In this document: in pieces, positions 1-7,971 of the stretch | Layout of the letters: every line of letters starts with the position of its first letter | Numbering within the stretch: position 1 is the stretch's first letter | Source: a virus | Virus record (IMG/VR): IMGVR_UViG_3300032797_000052 | Coordinates: 1-59,888 of that record | Direction: 5' to 3' (one strand) | DNA length: 59,888 bases | Made by a program: the position numbers and the translations under genes | The notes under the pieces: model-generated | What the model was told of the DNA's origin: nothing | The model's database searches: none | The model's input: only the letters and a program-made list of their open reading frames with translations

Positions 1-108
1 AGCCGCCCAATCATCTACTGTATTATGAGTATCGAATTCACTTCCCCACAATGTATTTTGATAATCTCTTTCCTTGTTAATAGCCTCAAAAATTTGTTGT
101 CTATCCAT
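1..108 (-). CDS. Hypothetical phage protein, C-terminus outside window
   Basis: Only the first 36 codons are present; the frame is open to the window edge. The start ATG at 108-106 lies just downstream of the neighbouring gene's stop. The visible part is hydrophilic (MDRQQIFEAINKERDYQNTL) and reads like the N-terminus of small phage proteins whose early motif is ERxYQxxxWG. That resemblance is from memory and no function is assigned. Confidence 0.6.
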   Translation of the reverse strand, partial: MDRQQIFEAINKERDYQNTLWGSEFDTHNTVDDWAA

Positions 109-109
109 T

Positions 110-478
110 TTAAAACTCCGTTTCCTTTAGATTATATTGTTGTGCTCTCCAAACAGAAATCATATCTCTCATTACTTGGAATAAATTTTTAGATTTCTCA
201 AGTTCTCCAGTCTTTACAGCTATAGCTTCAAATAGTCTAGTAAGTCTATGTCTAGTATCATCATCATAACCAGTTTTATGATAAGTTGCCTCGATAAAAT
301 TAAATGCAGGTGGTTTATCTCCCTTAAAAAATGCAGAATCAGTTGTGACCTTAACAGTAATATCTGCTAGTAATACATCACGTTCATCCTTTAACATAAT
401 CAGACCTTTATTAAGATAACCTATTTCTTCCGCTAATTTAAACATATCATCAAAATCCGGCAAACGAATCGTATCCAT
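110..478 (-). CDS. Hypothetical protein
   Basis: A 122-residue charged protein with no family I recognise. The C-terminal half (about residues 75-110) is helical in character and could form a coiled coil; there is no signal peptide or membrane segment. Its start overlaps the end of the HNH gene by one base, so it belongs to the leftward replication operon and is probably translated by coupling. Function unknown. Confidence 0.7.
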   Translation of the reverse strand: MDTIRLPDFDDMFKLAEEIGYLNKGLIMLKDERDVLLADITVKVTTDSAFFKGDKPPAFNFIEATYHKTGYDDDTRHRLTRLFEAIAVKTGELEKSKNLFQVMRDMISVWRAQQYNLKETEF

Positions 479-873
479 TATCTTTCTCCTTTCTTATGTG
501 GACAAACTCCACCAAATCGTATAGCATTATTGCAATTATAGCAAAGAATTCTATATAAATCAGGTCTATATTCCTTCATGGCTATTTGATAAGCCAGCCT
601 GCCAGTTTTTTTTATCCTGGTCCCTTTTTGTCCATTAATATGATCTATAGTTAAGAATTCAATAAATATTTCTCCGCAGCAATTACATTTATTTCCGTAC
701 ATTAATAAAAATTGTTCCCTTATTTTTTGATTACGTTCTTTATCATGATCTTTATTATATTGTCTTTTATGTACTCTACATTTATCAGGATTATTCTTCT
801 GCCATTTTTTAGAGCGAAGTATTATCTTGCTTCTATTATTCTTATAATATTTCTTCTGAGAGGCGCTACCCAT
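478..873 (-). CDS. HNH-type endonuclease
   Basis: A 131-residue basic protein. The first 50 residues are very rich in Lys, Arg and Asn, as expected of a DNA-contacting arm. A zinc-knuckle-like CNCCGE at residues 63-68 is followed by the catalytic-type IDHING at 76-81, then CYNCNNAIRFGGVCPH at 111-126. That gives a Cys-Cys-DH-Cys-Cys-N-H arrangement typical of phage HNH and endonuclease VII-like enzymes. A GGAGGAG ribosome binding site sits four bases before ATG. It could be a free-standing homing endonuclease or a packaging or recombination nuclease; the sequence does not decide. It overlaps the upstream gene by 8 bp. Confidence 0.8.
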   Translation of the reverse strand: MGSASQKKYYKNNRSKIILRSKKWQKNNPDKCRVHKRQYNKDHDKERNQKIREQFLLMYGNKCNCCGEIFIEFLTIDHINGQKGTRIKKTGRLAYQIAMKEYRPDLYRILCYNCNNAIRFGGVCPHKKGER

Positions 874-1321
874 TTTTCTCCTCCCATTTATCTAGTAAAT
901 TTTTTATATTTATATATTTTTCTACATTATTAAAACATTTTTCCAATGAAAAAATTTCGGGACAAAAAGTAGTTACACCATTTAATTTAAGTTTCATATC
1001 CTGCACTGTCATGCCTTCTTTATAAATAACTAGAGGATCGAAATCTAATGTTGAATCCATACAATACATTCCCCATATCTTTGCTACTCTTCTGATCTCA
1101 TATGGAGAAATGTTTAAATATTGAGATATATATCCTACCTCATATCCTCTAGCAAGCATTTCTAACAGTTGAATATCAGAAAGAATCCAAATAACACAGG
1201 GTTCTATATTCCCTTTTGCAGACAAGTATGCAACAATAACATCCCATAAAGTAGCATCTTCATTAAGATTATAGATTCTTGTTGCTATTTCATTCAATTC
1301 TTTATCAGCTATTTTTAGCAT
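866..1321 (-). CDS. Hypothetical protein, possible helix-turn-helix
   Basis: A 151-residue protein of unknown function. Residues about 58-82 (around YEVGYISQYLNISPYEIRR) have the spacing of a helix-turn-helix that could bind DNA; this is pattern reading only. It overlaps both neighbours by 8-17 bp inside the leftward replication operon, which would suit a small regulator or replication accessory. Confidence 0.6.
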   Translation of the reverse strand: MLKIADKELNEIATRIYNLNEDATLWDVIVAYLSAKGNIEPCVIWILSDIQLLEMLARGYEVGYISQYLNISPYEIRRVAKIWGMYCMDSTLDFDPLVIYKEGMTVQDMKLKLNGVTTFCPEIFSLEKCFNNVEKYINIKNLLDKWEEKNG

Positions 1322-1745
1322 TTTCTAATTTCTCCACCATTTCTACATTTTCATCATATAGTTTCTCTACATATTTTAATAAATCAAACCATGCTTGAAA
1401 ATCTAAAGCCATAAAATATCTCACACCTTCTCTAGCACCATCAAATTTTATAATTACACAAGGAATATTGCTAAAATTTTCCTCTGCCTCTTTTCTAATC
1501 TTATCAAACCATTCCTTGTGGATAGTCATATCTTTTCCACCATAACCTACTTTACACTCTCCCCTAAAAACGAAAGGAATAAATTCATATCTTCCTATCA
1601 AATCTCCAGTAAGATGCGGAATTTCTACAATCGTTCCTATAGCTCCAGACCCAGGTATTCGTTTCCAAGTATCAGGGAACATATTATTCAATTGATCTCT
1701 TGCATCATATTCCCATCTCTTACCCTTCTGTTTGCTGTTTGGCAT
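1305..1745 (-). CDS. PD-(D/E)XK nuclease, resolvase-like
   Basis: 146 residues from the chosen start. A basic N-terminus (SKQKGKRWEYDARDQL) resembles archaeal-type Holliday junction resolvases of the Hjc kind. PGSGAIGT is followed by GDLIG, supplying the metal-binding Asp, and then by GECKVGYG, which holds the E-x-K catalytic pair. This order matches the PD-(D/E)XK fold. Probable role: cutting branched DNA during replication or before packaging. Start choice: three ATGs in a row follow a GGAG, and the one at 1745 has six bases of spacing; the longer frame from 1781 has no ribosome binding site. It overlaps the helicase gene by 26 bp. Confidence 0.75.
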   Translation of the reverse strand: MPNSKQKGKRWEYDARDQLNNMFPDTWKRIPGSGAIGTIVEIPHLTGDLIGRYEFIPFVFRGECKVGYGGKDMTIHKEWFDKIRKEAEENFSNIPCVIIKFDGAREGVRYFMALDFQAWFDLLKYVEKLYDENVEMVEKLENAKNS

Positions 1746-3066
1746 CATCATCTCCAAATTTAAAGATTTTATTTCTATCATCTACTATACTAACAATTTC
1801 TTTATTAAACATTAAATTATAAATACCAATAGGTCCATTTCTTTGTTTAAGTATGCAGAATTCAATCCTTCCATCTGATTCAGGATTTTTATTATATACT
1901 TCATCTCTATATAAACCTATTACTATGTCAGCATCCTCTTCCAGATTTCCACTTTGTCGTAAATCGGAGAGAATTGGATGTTTATCTTCTCTTGATTCTA
2001 ATAGTCTATTTAACTGAGATGCTACAATCGTAGTAAGATTCAGATCAACTGATAGAAGTTTAAACATTCTAGAAATCCTACCAAGTTCTGCCGTCTGATC
2101 TCCATCCCTTTCAGCCAAGAGTTGAACATAATCAACTCCAACTATTTTAATATCATGTAATCTTTTATATTTTCTTATGACTCCTGTTACATAATTAATA
2201 TCGCCAAAAATATTTGAGTCAATATAGAATGGTAATTTCTTTAGACGATTATATGAACGCTTTAATTTTCGTAATGCTGTATCATCAAGGCGACCATATC
2301 TTATATTTGAGTATGGTATTCTTGTATCCATAGCCAACAATCTTTCAATAAGGTCTTGGTTTGACATCTCTCTATTGATTAAAAGAGATGGTTGATCTGC
2401 CTCTGCTGATGATTTTAGCATAGATAACAGAGTTGTAGTCTTTCCCATTGATGGTCTGGAACCTATAATCCATTCTGTTCCAGGCGTCATTCCTCCTGTT
2501 GCCTCATCAAGCGTTGGCAAACCAGTTGTAATACCACTGATACCAGGAGTTTCTGTTCTTTTTTGAATCTTGTCAAATGTAACATTCAGGATTTCATCAA
2601 GAGAGTGAATTCCATTTTGTAATCCAGAACCGCTAAGATTATCTATCATCTGTTTCATATTTCCAATGATACTATCAATATCAGAAGTGTTCTGTACAGT
2701 AGCAGGAAGATTAGCTGCTAGATTAAGTAATGTTCTCCCCTTATAAGCATCTCCTAAAGCTTTCAAATATAAATCAAAAGACTTTTCTTCTGTCTCCATA
2801 TTGGAAAGCATATCAATATAATCGGGACCACCAGTTTTATCGTGTAATTTATGTTGTTCAATATAAATCTTTAAATTACTTGGACTAAGAGATACATTAT
2901 CTTTCACAAGTCCAGTCATAGAATTATAAATTGCTCCATGAATTGATGCACTAAACATTTCTCCTCGAATAGAATCCATTATACTAAAAATTCTATCGGG
3001 TGTTTTCAAAAGTAATGCAAGTATAGTTAATTCTGTGTCGTGATTAAATAATTGATTTTCTGGCAT
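1720..3066 (-). CDS. dnaB: DnaB-like replicative helicase
   Basis: 448 residues. The N-terminal ~150 residues match the DnaB N-terminal helical domain (ENQLFNHDTELTILALLL at the start). The RecA-like motor has Walker A GSRPSMGKT at about residues 202-210, Walker B IVGVDYVQLL at about 308-317, and the C-terminal LRQSGNLEEDADIVIGLYRD and KQRNG elements characteristic of DnaB. It unwinds DNA ahead of the phage polymerase. No primase gene is visible here, so priming may be host-supplied or encoded elsewhere. The start at 3066 is set by AGGAG five bases upstream; the upstream GTG at 3081 has no such site. Confidence 0.95.
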   Translation of the reverse strand: MPENQLFNHDTELTILALLLKTPDRIFSIMDSIRGEMFSASIHGAIYNSMTGLVKDNVSLSPSNLKIYIEQHKLHDKTGGPDYIDMLSNMETEEKSFDLYLKALGDAYKGRTLLNLAANLPATVQNTSDIDSIIGNMKQMIDNLSGSGLQNGIHSLDEILNVTFDKIQKRTETPGISGITTGLPTLDEATGGMTPGTEWIIGSRPSMGKTTTLLSMLKSSAEADQPSLLINREMSNQDLIERLLAMDTRIPYSNIRYGRLDDTALRKLKRSYNRLKKLPFYIDSNIFGDINYVTGVIRKYKRLHDIKIVGVDYVQLLAERDGDQTAELGRISRMFKLLSVDLNLTTIVASQLNRLLESREDKHPILSDLRQSGNLEEDADIVIGLYRDEVYNKNPESDGRIEFCILKQRNGPIGIYNLMFNKEIVSIVDDRNKIFKFGDDDAKQQTEG

Positions 3067-3184
3067 TCTTTCTCCTAGCACGTTTATTTATAATATCTCT
3101 AATAGTAAATACAGACTTACCAGATACTCTCATCCGATTTCTTTTCTTTTCTAATTTATTCTCACGCCGTTCCCATCTACTCAT
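3044..3184 (-). CDS. Small, very basic protein (46 aa)
   Basis: A frame of 46 codons preceded by GAGGAG four bases before ATG at 3184, one of the best ribosome binding sites in the module. The product is about 40 percent Arg and Lys (begins MSRWERRENKLEKKRN, ends KSII) and overlaps the helicase start by 23 bp in another frame. Translation coupling to the helicase is likely. Size and charge suggest a nucleic-acid or helicase-associated peptide, but nothing in it identifies a family. Confidence 0.65.
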   Translation of the reverse strand: MSRWERRENKLEKKRNRMRVSGKSVFTIRDIINKRARRKNARKSII

Positions 3185-3317
3185 TTATCTCCTCGTTGAA
3201 TATAAGAATATAAAAAGGACCAAAACAAATTCTTGTCCAATATTCGTGTTCACTTATGGACCATTTCCATCCTAACCATACTCCAAACAAAATTCTTCTC
3301 ATTTTATTTCCTATAGA

Positions 3318-3390
3318 GTGGGGTAGGGATTTGCACCCATTTCCGCTGTAGGAGCCTCATAGAGGACTATAACGCCTGTTACGCTCCCAC
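3318..3390 (-). other. tRNA-like element, degenerate
   Basis: The only sizeable gap in the leftward operon (3185-3395) contains a 73-nt stretch that looks like a tRNA read on the minus strand. GTGGG at its 5' end pairs with CCCAC at its 3' end, GGG-TGCAAAT-CCC has the form of a T arm with the same T loop as the tRNA-Leu at 58443, and TAAC-AGGC-GTTA could be a short D arm. The central CCTC-TAT-GAGG hairpin does not give a normal 7-base anticodon loop and two acceptor pairs are missing. It may be a decayed tRNA or a tRNA-shaped regulator upstream of the helicase. Confidence 0.3.
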
Positions 3391-3395
3391 CCATT

Positions 3396-4274
3396 TTACT
3401 CTTCTGTTTCTGCTCCCTCAACACCCTCTATATCATCACCAAAGATTGCCTTCACTCTATCACTGACATCTGCTAACGAACCTTGTACTTCCTCAGCAAC
3501 TTCTGTTTCTGCCTCAGCCTTACGTTTCGCAAAGATGTCTGTAATAGATACTCCCTTGGTAACATCAATCATCTCATCTGCGGTTAATTGCATTCCTACA
3601 GATGATAGAACATATCTATCAAGGTTATTCTTCTCAATAATAGAAGTAACATCGTCATTGAATTGGGTCATAGGCATAGCCATAATAGTCATATCTTTTC
3701 CTGCTCCCTTGGTTGAAAGTTTAATATCAAAGGATGTTATTCCTCCTTTAACAACTTCGTTTCCAGTAGTAGGATCAATACTAAGATCAACAGTTTCACT
3801 ATGAATCATGGCTAATTGTTCAAACAATTCTCTACCACGTTCCAAAATTTTGATTGTATTAGATGGTTCAGGATCAATTCCCACTAGACATCTTTCACCA
3901 TCAGAAGTTGTAGTAGGGAATTTACCCTTAACTGCATAATACTCTTCTCCAGTTTCAGGGTCTTTAATGACTGGAGTTCTATCTAAAATATTTACCAAAT
4001 AGCGTCTGCTTCTATTGTAAAAACCTTTTGATTTCTTGTATGAATCTGGAAATTCTCTACGAAGCTCATCATTATGTAAACAGAGTGGACAAAGTTCTCC
4101 AATACATAACAGACTAGCATTAGCTTTTTGAATCCAGTGCTTTTCTACTGAATGAGCGGATTCATCTAGAATTCTAACTAAAACTGGACTACCTTCCTTG
4201 AAACGAAGATACTTTGGTCTAGTAAAATTAACATCTCCACTAGATTTATCTGGAAATTCTACAAATGGTTTCAT
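3396..4274 (-). CDS. Single-stranded DNA-binding-like protein
   Basis: 292 residues. The N-terminal part (YLRFKEGSPVLVRILDES) and the following Cys cluster CIGELCPLC around residues 57-65 recall the zinc-containing gp32-type ssDNA-binding proteins of large phages, and the C-terminus (GDDIEGVEGAETEE) is strongly acidic, as in gp32 and SSB, where the tail recruits partners. It lies directly downstream of the RecA-like gene in the same operon, the expected neighbourhood. A consensus promoter inside that gene (4632-4660) could give it extra transcription. It overlaps the next gene by 4 bp. The call is from motif layout and context. Confidence 0.7.
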   Translation of the reverse strand: MKPFVEFPDKSSGDVNFTRPKYLRFKEGSPVLVRILDESAHSVEKHWIQKANASLLCIGELCPLCLHNDELRREFPDSYKKSKGFYNRSRRYLVNILDRTPVIKDPETGEEYYAVKGKFPTTTSDGERCLVGIDPEPSNTIKILERGRELFEQLAMIHSETVDLSIDPTTGNEVVKGGITSFDIKLSTKGAGKDMTIMAMPMTQFNDDVTSIIEKNNLDRYVLSSVGMQLTADEMIDVTKGVSITDIFAKRKAEAETEVAEEVQGSLADVSDRVKAIFGDDIEGVEGAETEE

Positions 4275-4588
4275 TTTATTTCTCCTGTAGGCTTTTCATT
4301 TGCCATATTACTACTAATGAGTTCTTTAATGGACTTCATAGTTGAGCCTTTCATTTCTTCTAGAAGTGCTAAAGAATCTTCAAGTGATATTTCTCCCAAC
4401 TCTTTATTAATCTTTTGATATCTTCTATATTGAGATTCCACAGACAACAATAACATATAATAAATATTATTTATAACCTCCTCATTAAGAGCAAGATACT
4501 CTGGAATATCCTCTATCTCATCTGTTATCTTGATATTCTTAAACTGTCCCAAAAAAAATGTTCGTTCAACCTTAGCCAACCTATTCAT
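4271..4588 (-). CDS. Hypothetical protein between recA and SSB-like gene
   Basis: 105 residues from ATG at 4588, preceded by GGAGGAGGAAG; a longer frame upstream would run back into the recA-like gene without a ribosome binding site. The product is mostly helical in character with an acidic middle and no recognisable motif. It overlaps the recA-like stop by 8 bp and the SSB-like start by 4 bp, so all three are tightly coupled. Its position between a recombinase and an ssDNA-binding protein suggests a UvsY-like mediator, but no sequence feature proves that. Confidence 0.65.
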   Translation of the reverse strand: MNRLAKVERTFFLGQFKNIKITDEIEDIPEYLALNEEVINNIYYMLLLSVESQYRRYQKINKELGEISLEDSLALLEEMKGSTMKSIKELISSNMANEKPTGEIK

Positions 4589-5594
4589 CCACTTCCTCCT
4601 CCTCTGTAATTTTTGTCTTAATACCAACGATATTATAGCACTCTTTTACAATTTTGTCAAGTAGTTCTTTATCCTCCGCTAATCTAGCTAAAGCTTTTAC
4701 ATCTCCAAGTCCGAGTAATTCAGTACCAAAAGCTTTATAGGGACCTTTTGGTATTACTACCCCTAACATTGTAGAAAACTCTAGTAAATCTCTCGGATAA
4801 TCAATTCCTACTCCCCAAATAATAGGAAATCTTGCTTCCCTATGAGGAGGACCTATTTTATTCTTTTTGATTACAAATTTACTCCAATTACCAAATGCCG
4901 TACTCTTATCACTCTTCTTAGCTAATATATCTTCTGCATGAGTAAGCATAATCGTTAATGATGAGTAATGTTTTATTGCATATCCACCTGGAGTTTCCCA
5001 AGTCTTTATATATGCACCAATATTGGCTCTCACTTGATTCAGAAAGATAAATAAAATATTATTTGTTCTAACATCATATGCATTTCTACGCAAAAATTGT
5101 GTTGATAGTCTAGCAACTAAAGCAACATTAGAATCTCCAAAATCATCCTCTAATTCTTTCTCTGGTGCCAAAGCTCCTACTGAATCAAAAATTATAATTG
5201 AAAATTCATTACTATTAATTGCTTCTTCAGCAATATTAAATGCTTGTTCTGCTGTCTTTGGTTTTGCCACAACAAAATTATTATTAGATGCCAAATCTCC
5301 AAGAATTGATTGAATTAAACTATTATCCAAAGTTTGTTCAATATCTATAAATAGAACTCTTTTACCCTGTAGTAAAGCTTGTTTACTTACAGACAAAGAT
5401 AGAGTAGTTTTCCCACTTGAATCAGGACCAAAGATACTAATAAATCTACCAAGTGGGAAACCTCCAACTCCAGTAGATGCATCTAGAGATATGGAACCTG
5501 TACTGATAACATCAGTCACATCTGATGTTGATGTAAAAACTTTCTCTCCAAACTTTTCTCTAATAGCATCTAAAAATGATTTTTCTTTAGTCAT
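4581..5594 (-). CDS. recA: RecA-family recombinase
   Basis: 337 residues, close to bacterial RecA length. Walker A GPDSSGKT is at residues 56-63, the catalytic Glu lies in FIDIEQTLD (E87), Walker B is IIIFDS at 134-139, and the DNA-binding loop region FLNQVRANIGAYIKTWETPGG carries the glutamine sensor. It forms filaments on ssDNA for strand exchange in phage recombination and repair. The N-terminus lacks the long helical cap of E. coli RecA and the C-terminus is short and acidic (EEEEVDE). The ATG at 5594 overlaps the stop of a 29-residue membrane peptide (ATGA). Confidence 0.95.
   Translation of the reverse strand: MTKEKSFLDAIREKFGEKVFTSTSDVTDVISTGSISLDASTGVGGFPLGRFISIFGPDSSGKTTLSLSVSKQALLQGKRVLFIDIEQTLDNSLIQSILGDLASNNNFVVAKPKTAEQAFNIAEEAINSNEFSIIIFDSVGALAPEKELEDDFGDSNVALVARLSTQFLRRNAYDVRTNNILFIFLNQVRANIGAYIKTWETPGGYAIKHYSSLTIMLTHAEDILAKKSDKSTAFGNWSKFVIKKNKIGPPHREARFPIIWGVGIDYPRDLLEFSTMLGVVIPKGPYKAFGTELLGLGDVKALARLAEDKELLDKIVKECYNIVGIKTKITEEEEVDE
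4632..4660 (-). promoter_or_regulatory. Perfect sigma70 consensus promoter inside the recA-like gene
   Basis: On the minus strand TTGACA (4660-4655) is followed by a 17-bp spacer and TATAAT (4637-4632). Both hexamers and the spacing are exactly consensus. The site lies in the last codons of the recA-like gene and points at the 105-residue gene and the SSB-like gene. Confidence 0.7.
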
Positions 5595-5680
5595 TTATTA
5601 CTAGACCTCCCACTAAAATAACCAATAGCAGCGCAAATCACACAGGCTATAAAAGTTATAAACCATTCTGAGAATATCAT
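5591..5680 (-). CDS. 29-aa single-span membrane micropeptide
   Basis: ATG at 5680 is preceded by AAGGAG eight bases upstream. The product starts MIFSEWFITFIACVICAAIG and ends with a polar tail, so about 17 residues form one membrane span. It is linked by ATGA overlaps on both sides, to the 66-residue gene before it and to the recA-like gene after it. That placement argues for real translation. Function unknown; the N-terminus is probably periplasmic or very short. Confidence 0.6.
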   Translation of the reverse strand: MIFSEWFITFIACVICAAIGYFSGRSSNK

Positions 5681-5877
5681 CTATTTGTCTCCTTAATAGT
5701 TTCCCACCAATTAGGTTTGCACTTACAAGTCGAATTCATTGATCTTTTGATCCACTCTTCTTCTGATATTAATTCCTTAAACCAAGAGTAATTAAAATTA
5801 AGACGATTCCAACCATCAGGATCAATAACTATTATTTCAGAATGCTCTCGTTGCCACTCTGCACTAGTTTTTAACAT
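5677..5877 (-). CDS. Conserved small phage protein, DPDGW motif
   Basis: 66 residues with VIDPDGWNR at about 17-25, then NFNYSW and a basic C-terminal stretch with CKCK. Small proteins with a DPDGWDR and EW/EF-x-x-R pattern recur in many phage early regions; I know no established function. It starts only two bases after the polymerase stop region in transcription order and ends in an ATGA overlap with the membrane peptide. Confidence 0.7.
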   Translation of the reverse strand: MLKTSAEWQREHSEIIVIDPDGWNRLNFNYSWFKELISEEEWIKRSMNSTCKCKPNWWETIKETNR

Positions 5878-5879
5878 GT

Positions 5880-7814
5880 TTACTCCTTAGTCCAACATGA
5901 TGCTGTGGTTACTTTTACATCTACTGGAAGGGTTTTGATAAAAGTCTTTGCTGCTAAAATCATTTGATTTCTAACAAATTCTGCCGCATCTTTTGATATA
6001 TCCTTTTTTGCTAAAAGAATAATTTCATCATGAACTGTCATAATAAGTTTTAAAGATTTACCAAAAGGATTATCATAATAAATATTACACATTGCAAGTT
6101 TAGTTATATCAGCAGATGAACCTTGAATTACATGATTAAATCCTTCACGATATATTCTATATAAATATTTCCAATCTTTTTGTGTCCATTGAGCAGGAAT
6201 TATAAACCATCTTTTTCTTCCTAATAAAGTAGAAGAGTATCCTAGTTCTATAATTTTTTGATGCACAGCTTTCATAAATGTTGCCAAAATAGGATATGTA
6301 TTATTAAACGTCTCAATATATTTTTTAGCTTCGTCATCTGATACACTAAAATTATAAGCAATTCCTCTAGGAGAACTTCCATAAAGCATGGCAAAATTCA
6401 TACTCTTGCCTTTTGTATATTGTTCTACTGTTAATTGATCTACTGGAATACCACCATGAATACTGGATGCTGTGATTCCATGTAAACTAATGCCATCCCT
6501 CATAGCTCTAACCATAGTAGGGTCTTGACTTATTTCTGCTGCAAGAACCAATTCAATTTGAGTGTAATCGCCAGATAGCATATCCCAACCATCAGGAGCA
6601 ATGAAACAATTTCTATATTCAGAATTTTTTGGAATGTTTTGTAAATCAGGATTAAATGATGCATATCTTCCTGTTGCTGTTCCTCCCTGATGAAACTCTG
6701 AATGAAGTCTATGAGTTTTTTGGTTTATTTTATCAATAAAGTTTTTTCCAAAAGATGTAATTTTTTTAACCCATTCACGATATTCAGTCAGAAGTTTAGC
6801 AAAATCTATATCTTTGAAATCTTTCTTTAATTCTTTTGATGACGTTGTTTCAGATTGAATTCCTAGTTTATGAAGTAATCTTAGCATTTGTCTGTTACTG
6901 TCAGGATTAAAGTTTTTTTGAAATTCTACTAATATGTCATCTAAATTTTGAACAGATTCAAGATAGGCTATATTTTTTTTAGTTCCCTTATATGTAACAT
7001 AATAATAATCCAAAAGTTCTCTAGCATTTGAAAATTTCTTTTTATCCATTCTGGATTTTATTTCAATTACAACCACAGAATCAATTTCATTTTTGAGTTC
7101 ATTAGCATGTTGTTCAGCAACCTTAGATAAACTGTCCCATTTATTTACATCTAATAGAACTCCCTCGTGTTCCATTTCAACTGTGACCGGAAGTAGCTTC
7201 ATTTCTAGATTTATCACCGGAATTAATTTCCTTTTAGAAATCTTTTCCTCTTGAGCTTTATATAAAGGTTTTAGATATATAACATCTCTAATACAATAAT
7301 CAATTATATCAGGAGTAATTATAATATTAGGTTTGTTTATAAAATCTTTTCTTATTTCTTTGTCTATAGTAATGTTTAAATAATTTTTTAGTAAATCCTG
7401 ATATGAATAAAAAGCTTTATGCACTGACCTATTAGTAGTTTTACTAGTTTCCCCAATACCAGCATTAATAATGGTTTCAGCTAGCATAGTATCATAGATA
7501 TTCTTAAATATAATACCATATTTTTCAAGAATAAATTCTATATCAAATTTAATATTATGTCCTATAAGAAATTTATTTTCCAGTAGAGATAATATATAGA
7601 TAATATGATTTTTACTTATAGTTCTAACATCATACAGATAAACTATATTATCAAAACTAAACTGGATTAGAATAATATCATCTTTAAAATAATCAAGCCC
7701 ACTAGTTTCGATATCAAATTGGACTAATTTACCCAATTTTAATTTCAATATAGGTTCAATTGTTTTATAGAAAGAATCTTCGCTTGCTATGAATCTAATA
7801 TCAAGTTCATTCAT
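5880..7814 (-). CDS. polA: Family A DNA polymerase with 3'-5' exonuclease
   Basis: 644 residues. Exonuclease motifs: DIETSG at about 34-39 (Exo I), HNIKFDIEF at about 96 (Exo II), YCIRDVIYL at about 183 (Exo III). Polymerase: TGRYASFNPDLQNIP at about 391, motif A GDYTQIEL with metal-binding Asp 426, motif B KGKSMNFAMLYG at about 478-489, and motif C TVHDE at about 603-607. There is no 5'-3' exonuclease domain, as in T7-like and other phage enzymes. Motif A ends IELV where Arg normally follows IEL. The start at 7814 is fixed by AGGAGG four bases upstream; a longer frame to 7832 lacks one. Confidence 0.95.
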   Translation of the reverse strand: MNELDIRFIASEDSFYKTIEPILKLKLGKLVQFDIETSGLDYFKDDIILIQFSFDNIVYLYDVRTISKNHIIYILSLLENKFLIGHNIKFDIEFILEKYGIIFKNIYDTMLAETIINAGIGETSKTTNRSVHKAFYSYQDLLKNYLNITIDKEIRKDFINKPNIIITPDIIDYCIRDVIYLKPLYKAQEEKISKRKLIPVINLEMKLLPVTVEMEHEGVLLDVNKWDSLSKVAEQHANELKNEIDSVVVIEIKSRMDKKKFSNARELLDYYYVTYKGTKKNIAYLESVQNLDDILVEFQKNFNPDSNRQMLRLLHKLGIQSETTSSKELKKDFKDIDFAKLLTEYREWVKKITSFGKNFIDKINQKTHRLHSEFHQGGTATGRYASFNPDLQNIPKNSEYRNCFIAPDGWDMLSGDYTQIELVLAAEISQDPTMVRAMRDGISLHGITASSIHGGIPVDQLTVEQYTKGKSMNFAMLYGSSPRGIAYNFSVSDDEAKKYIETFNNTYPILATFMKAVHQKIIELGYSSTLLGRKRWFIIPAQWTQKDWKYLYRIYREGFNHVIQGSSADITKLAMCNIYYDNPFGKSLKLIMTVHDEIILLAKKDISKDAAEFVRNQMILAAKTFIKTLPVDVKVTTASCWTKE

Positions 7815-7840
7815 AGAACCTCCTATTTCCATTTTTAGAT

Positions 7841-7868
7841 ATTATACCATAGTTTTTCAGTTTGTCAA
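7841..7868 (-). promoter_or_regulatory. Sigma70 promoter for the polymerase operon
   Basis: Minus-strand TTGACA (7868-7863), 16-bp spacer, TATAAT (7846-7841), ending 27 bp before the polymerase ATG. The spacer begins AACTGAAAAA, and the AAC extension is shared with the promoters at 8410-8437 and 8455-8482. Confidence 0.75.
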
Positions 7869-7971
7869 TAGATCAAATGTTCTAATTTATCAAATTTAAA
7901 AAAAAATGTGAAGACCCCCTTTAAGATCTTTAACTCTTAAGAGTGTTAAAGAGGTAGATTCTAGATTAAAC

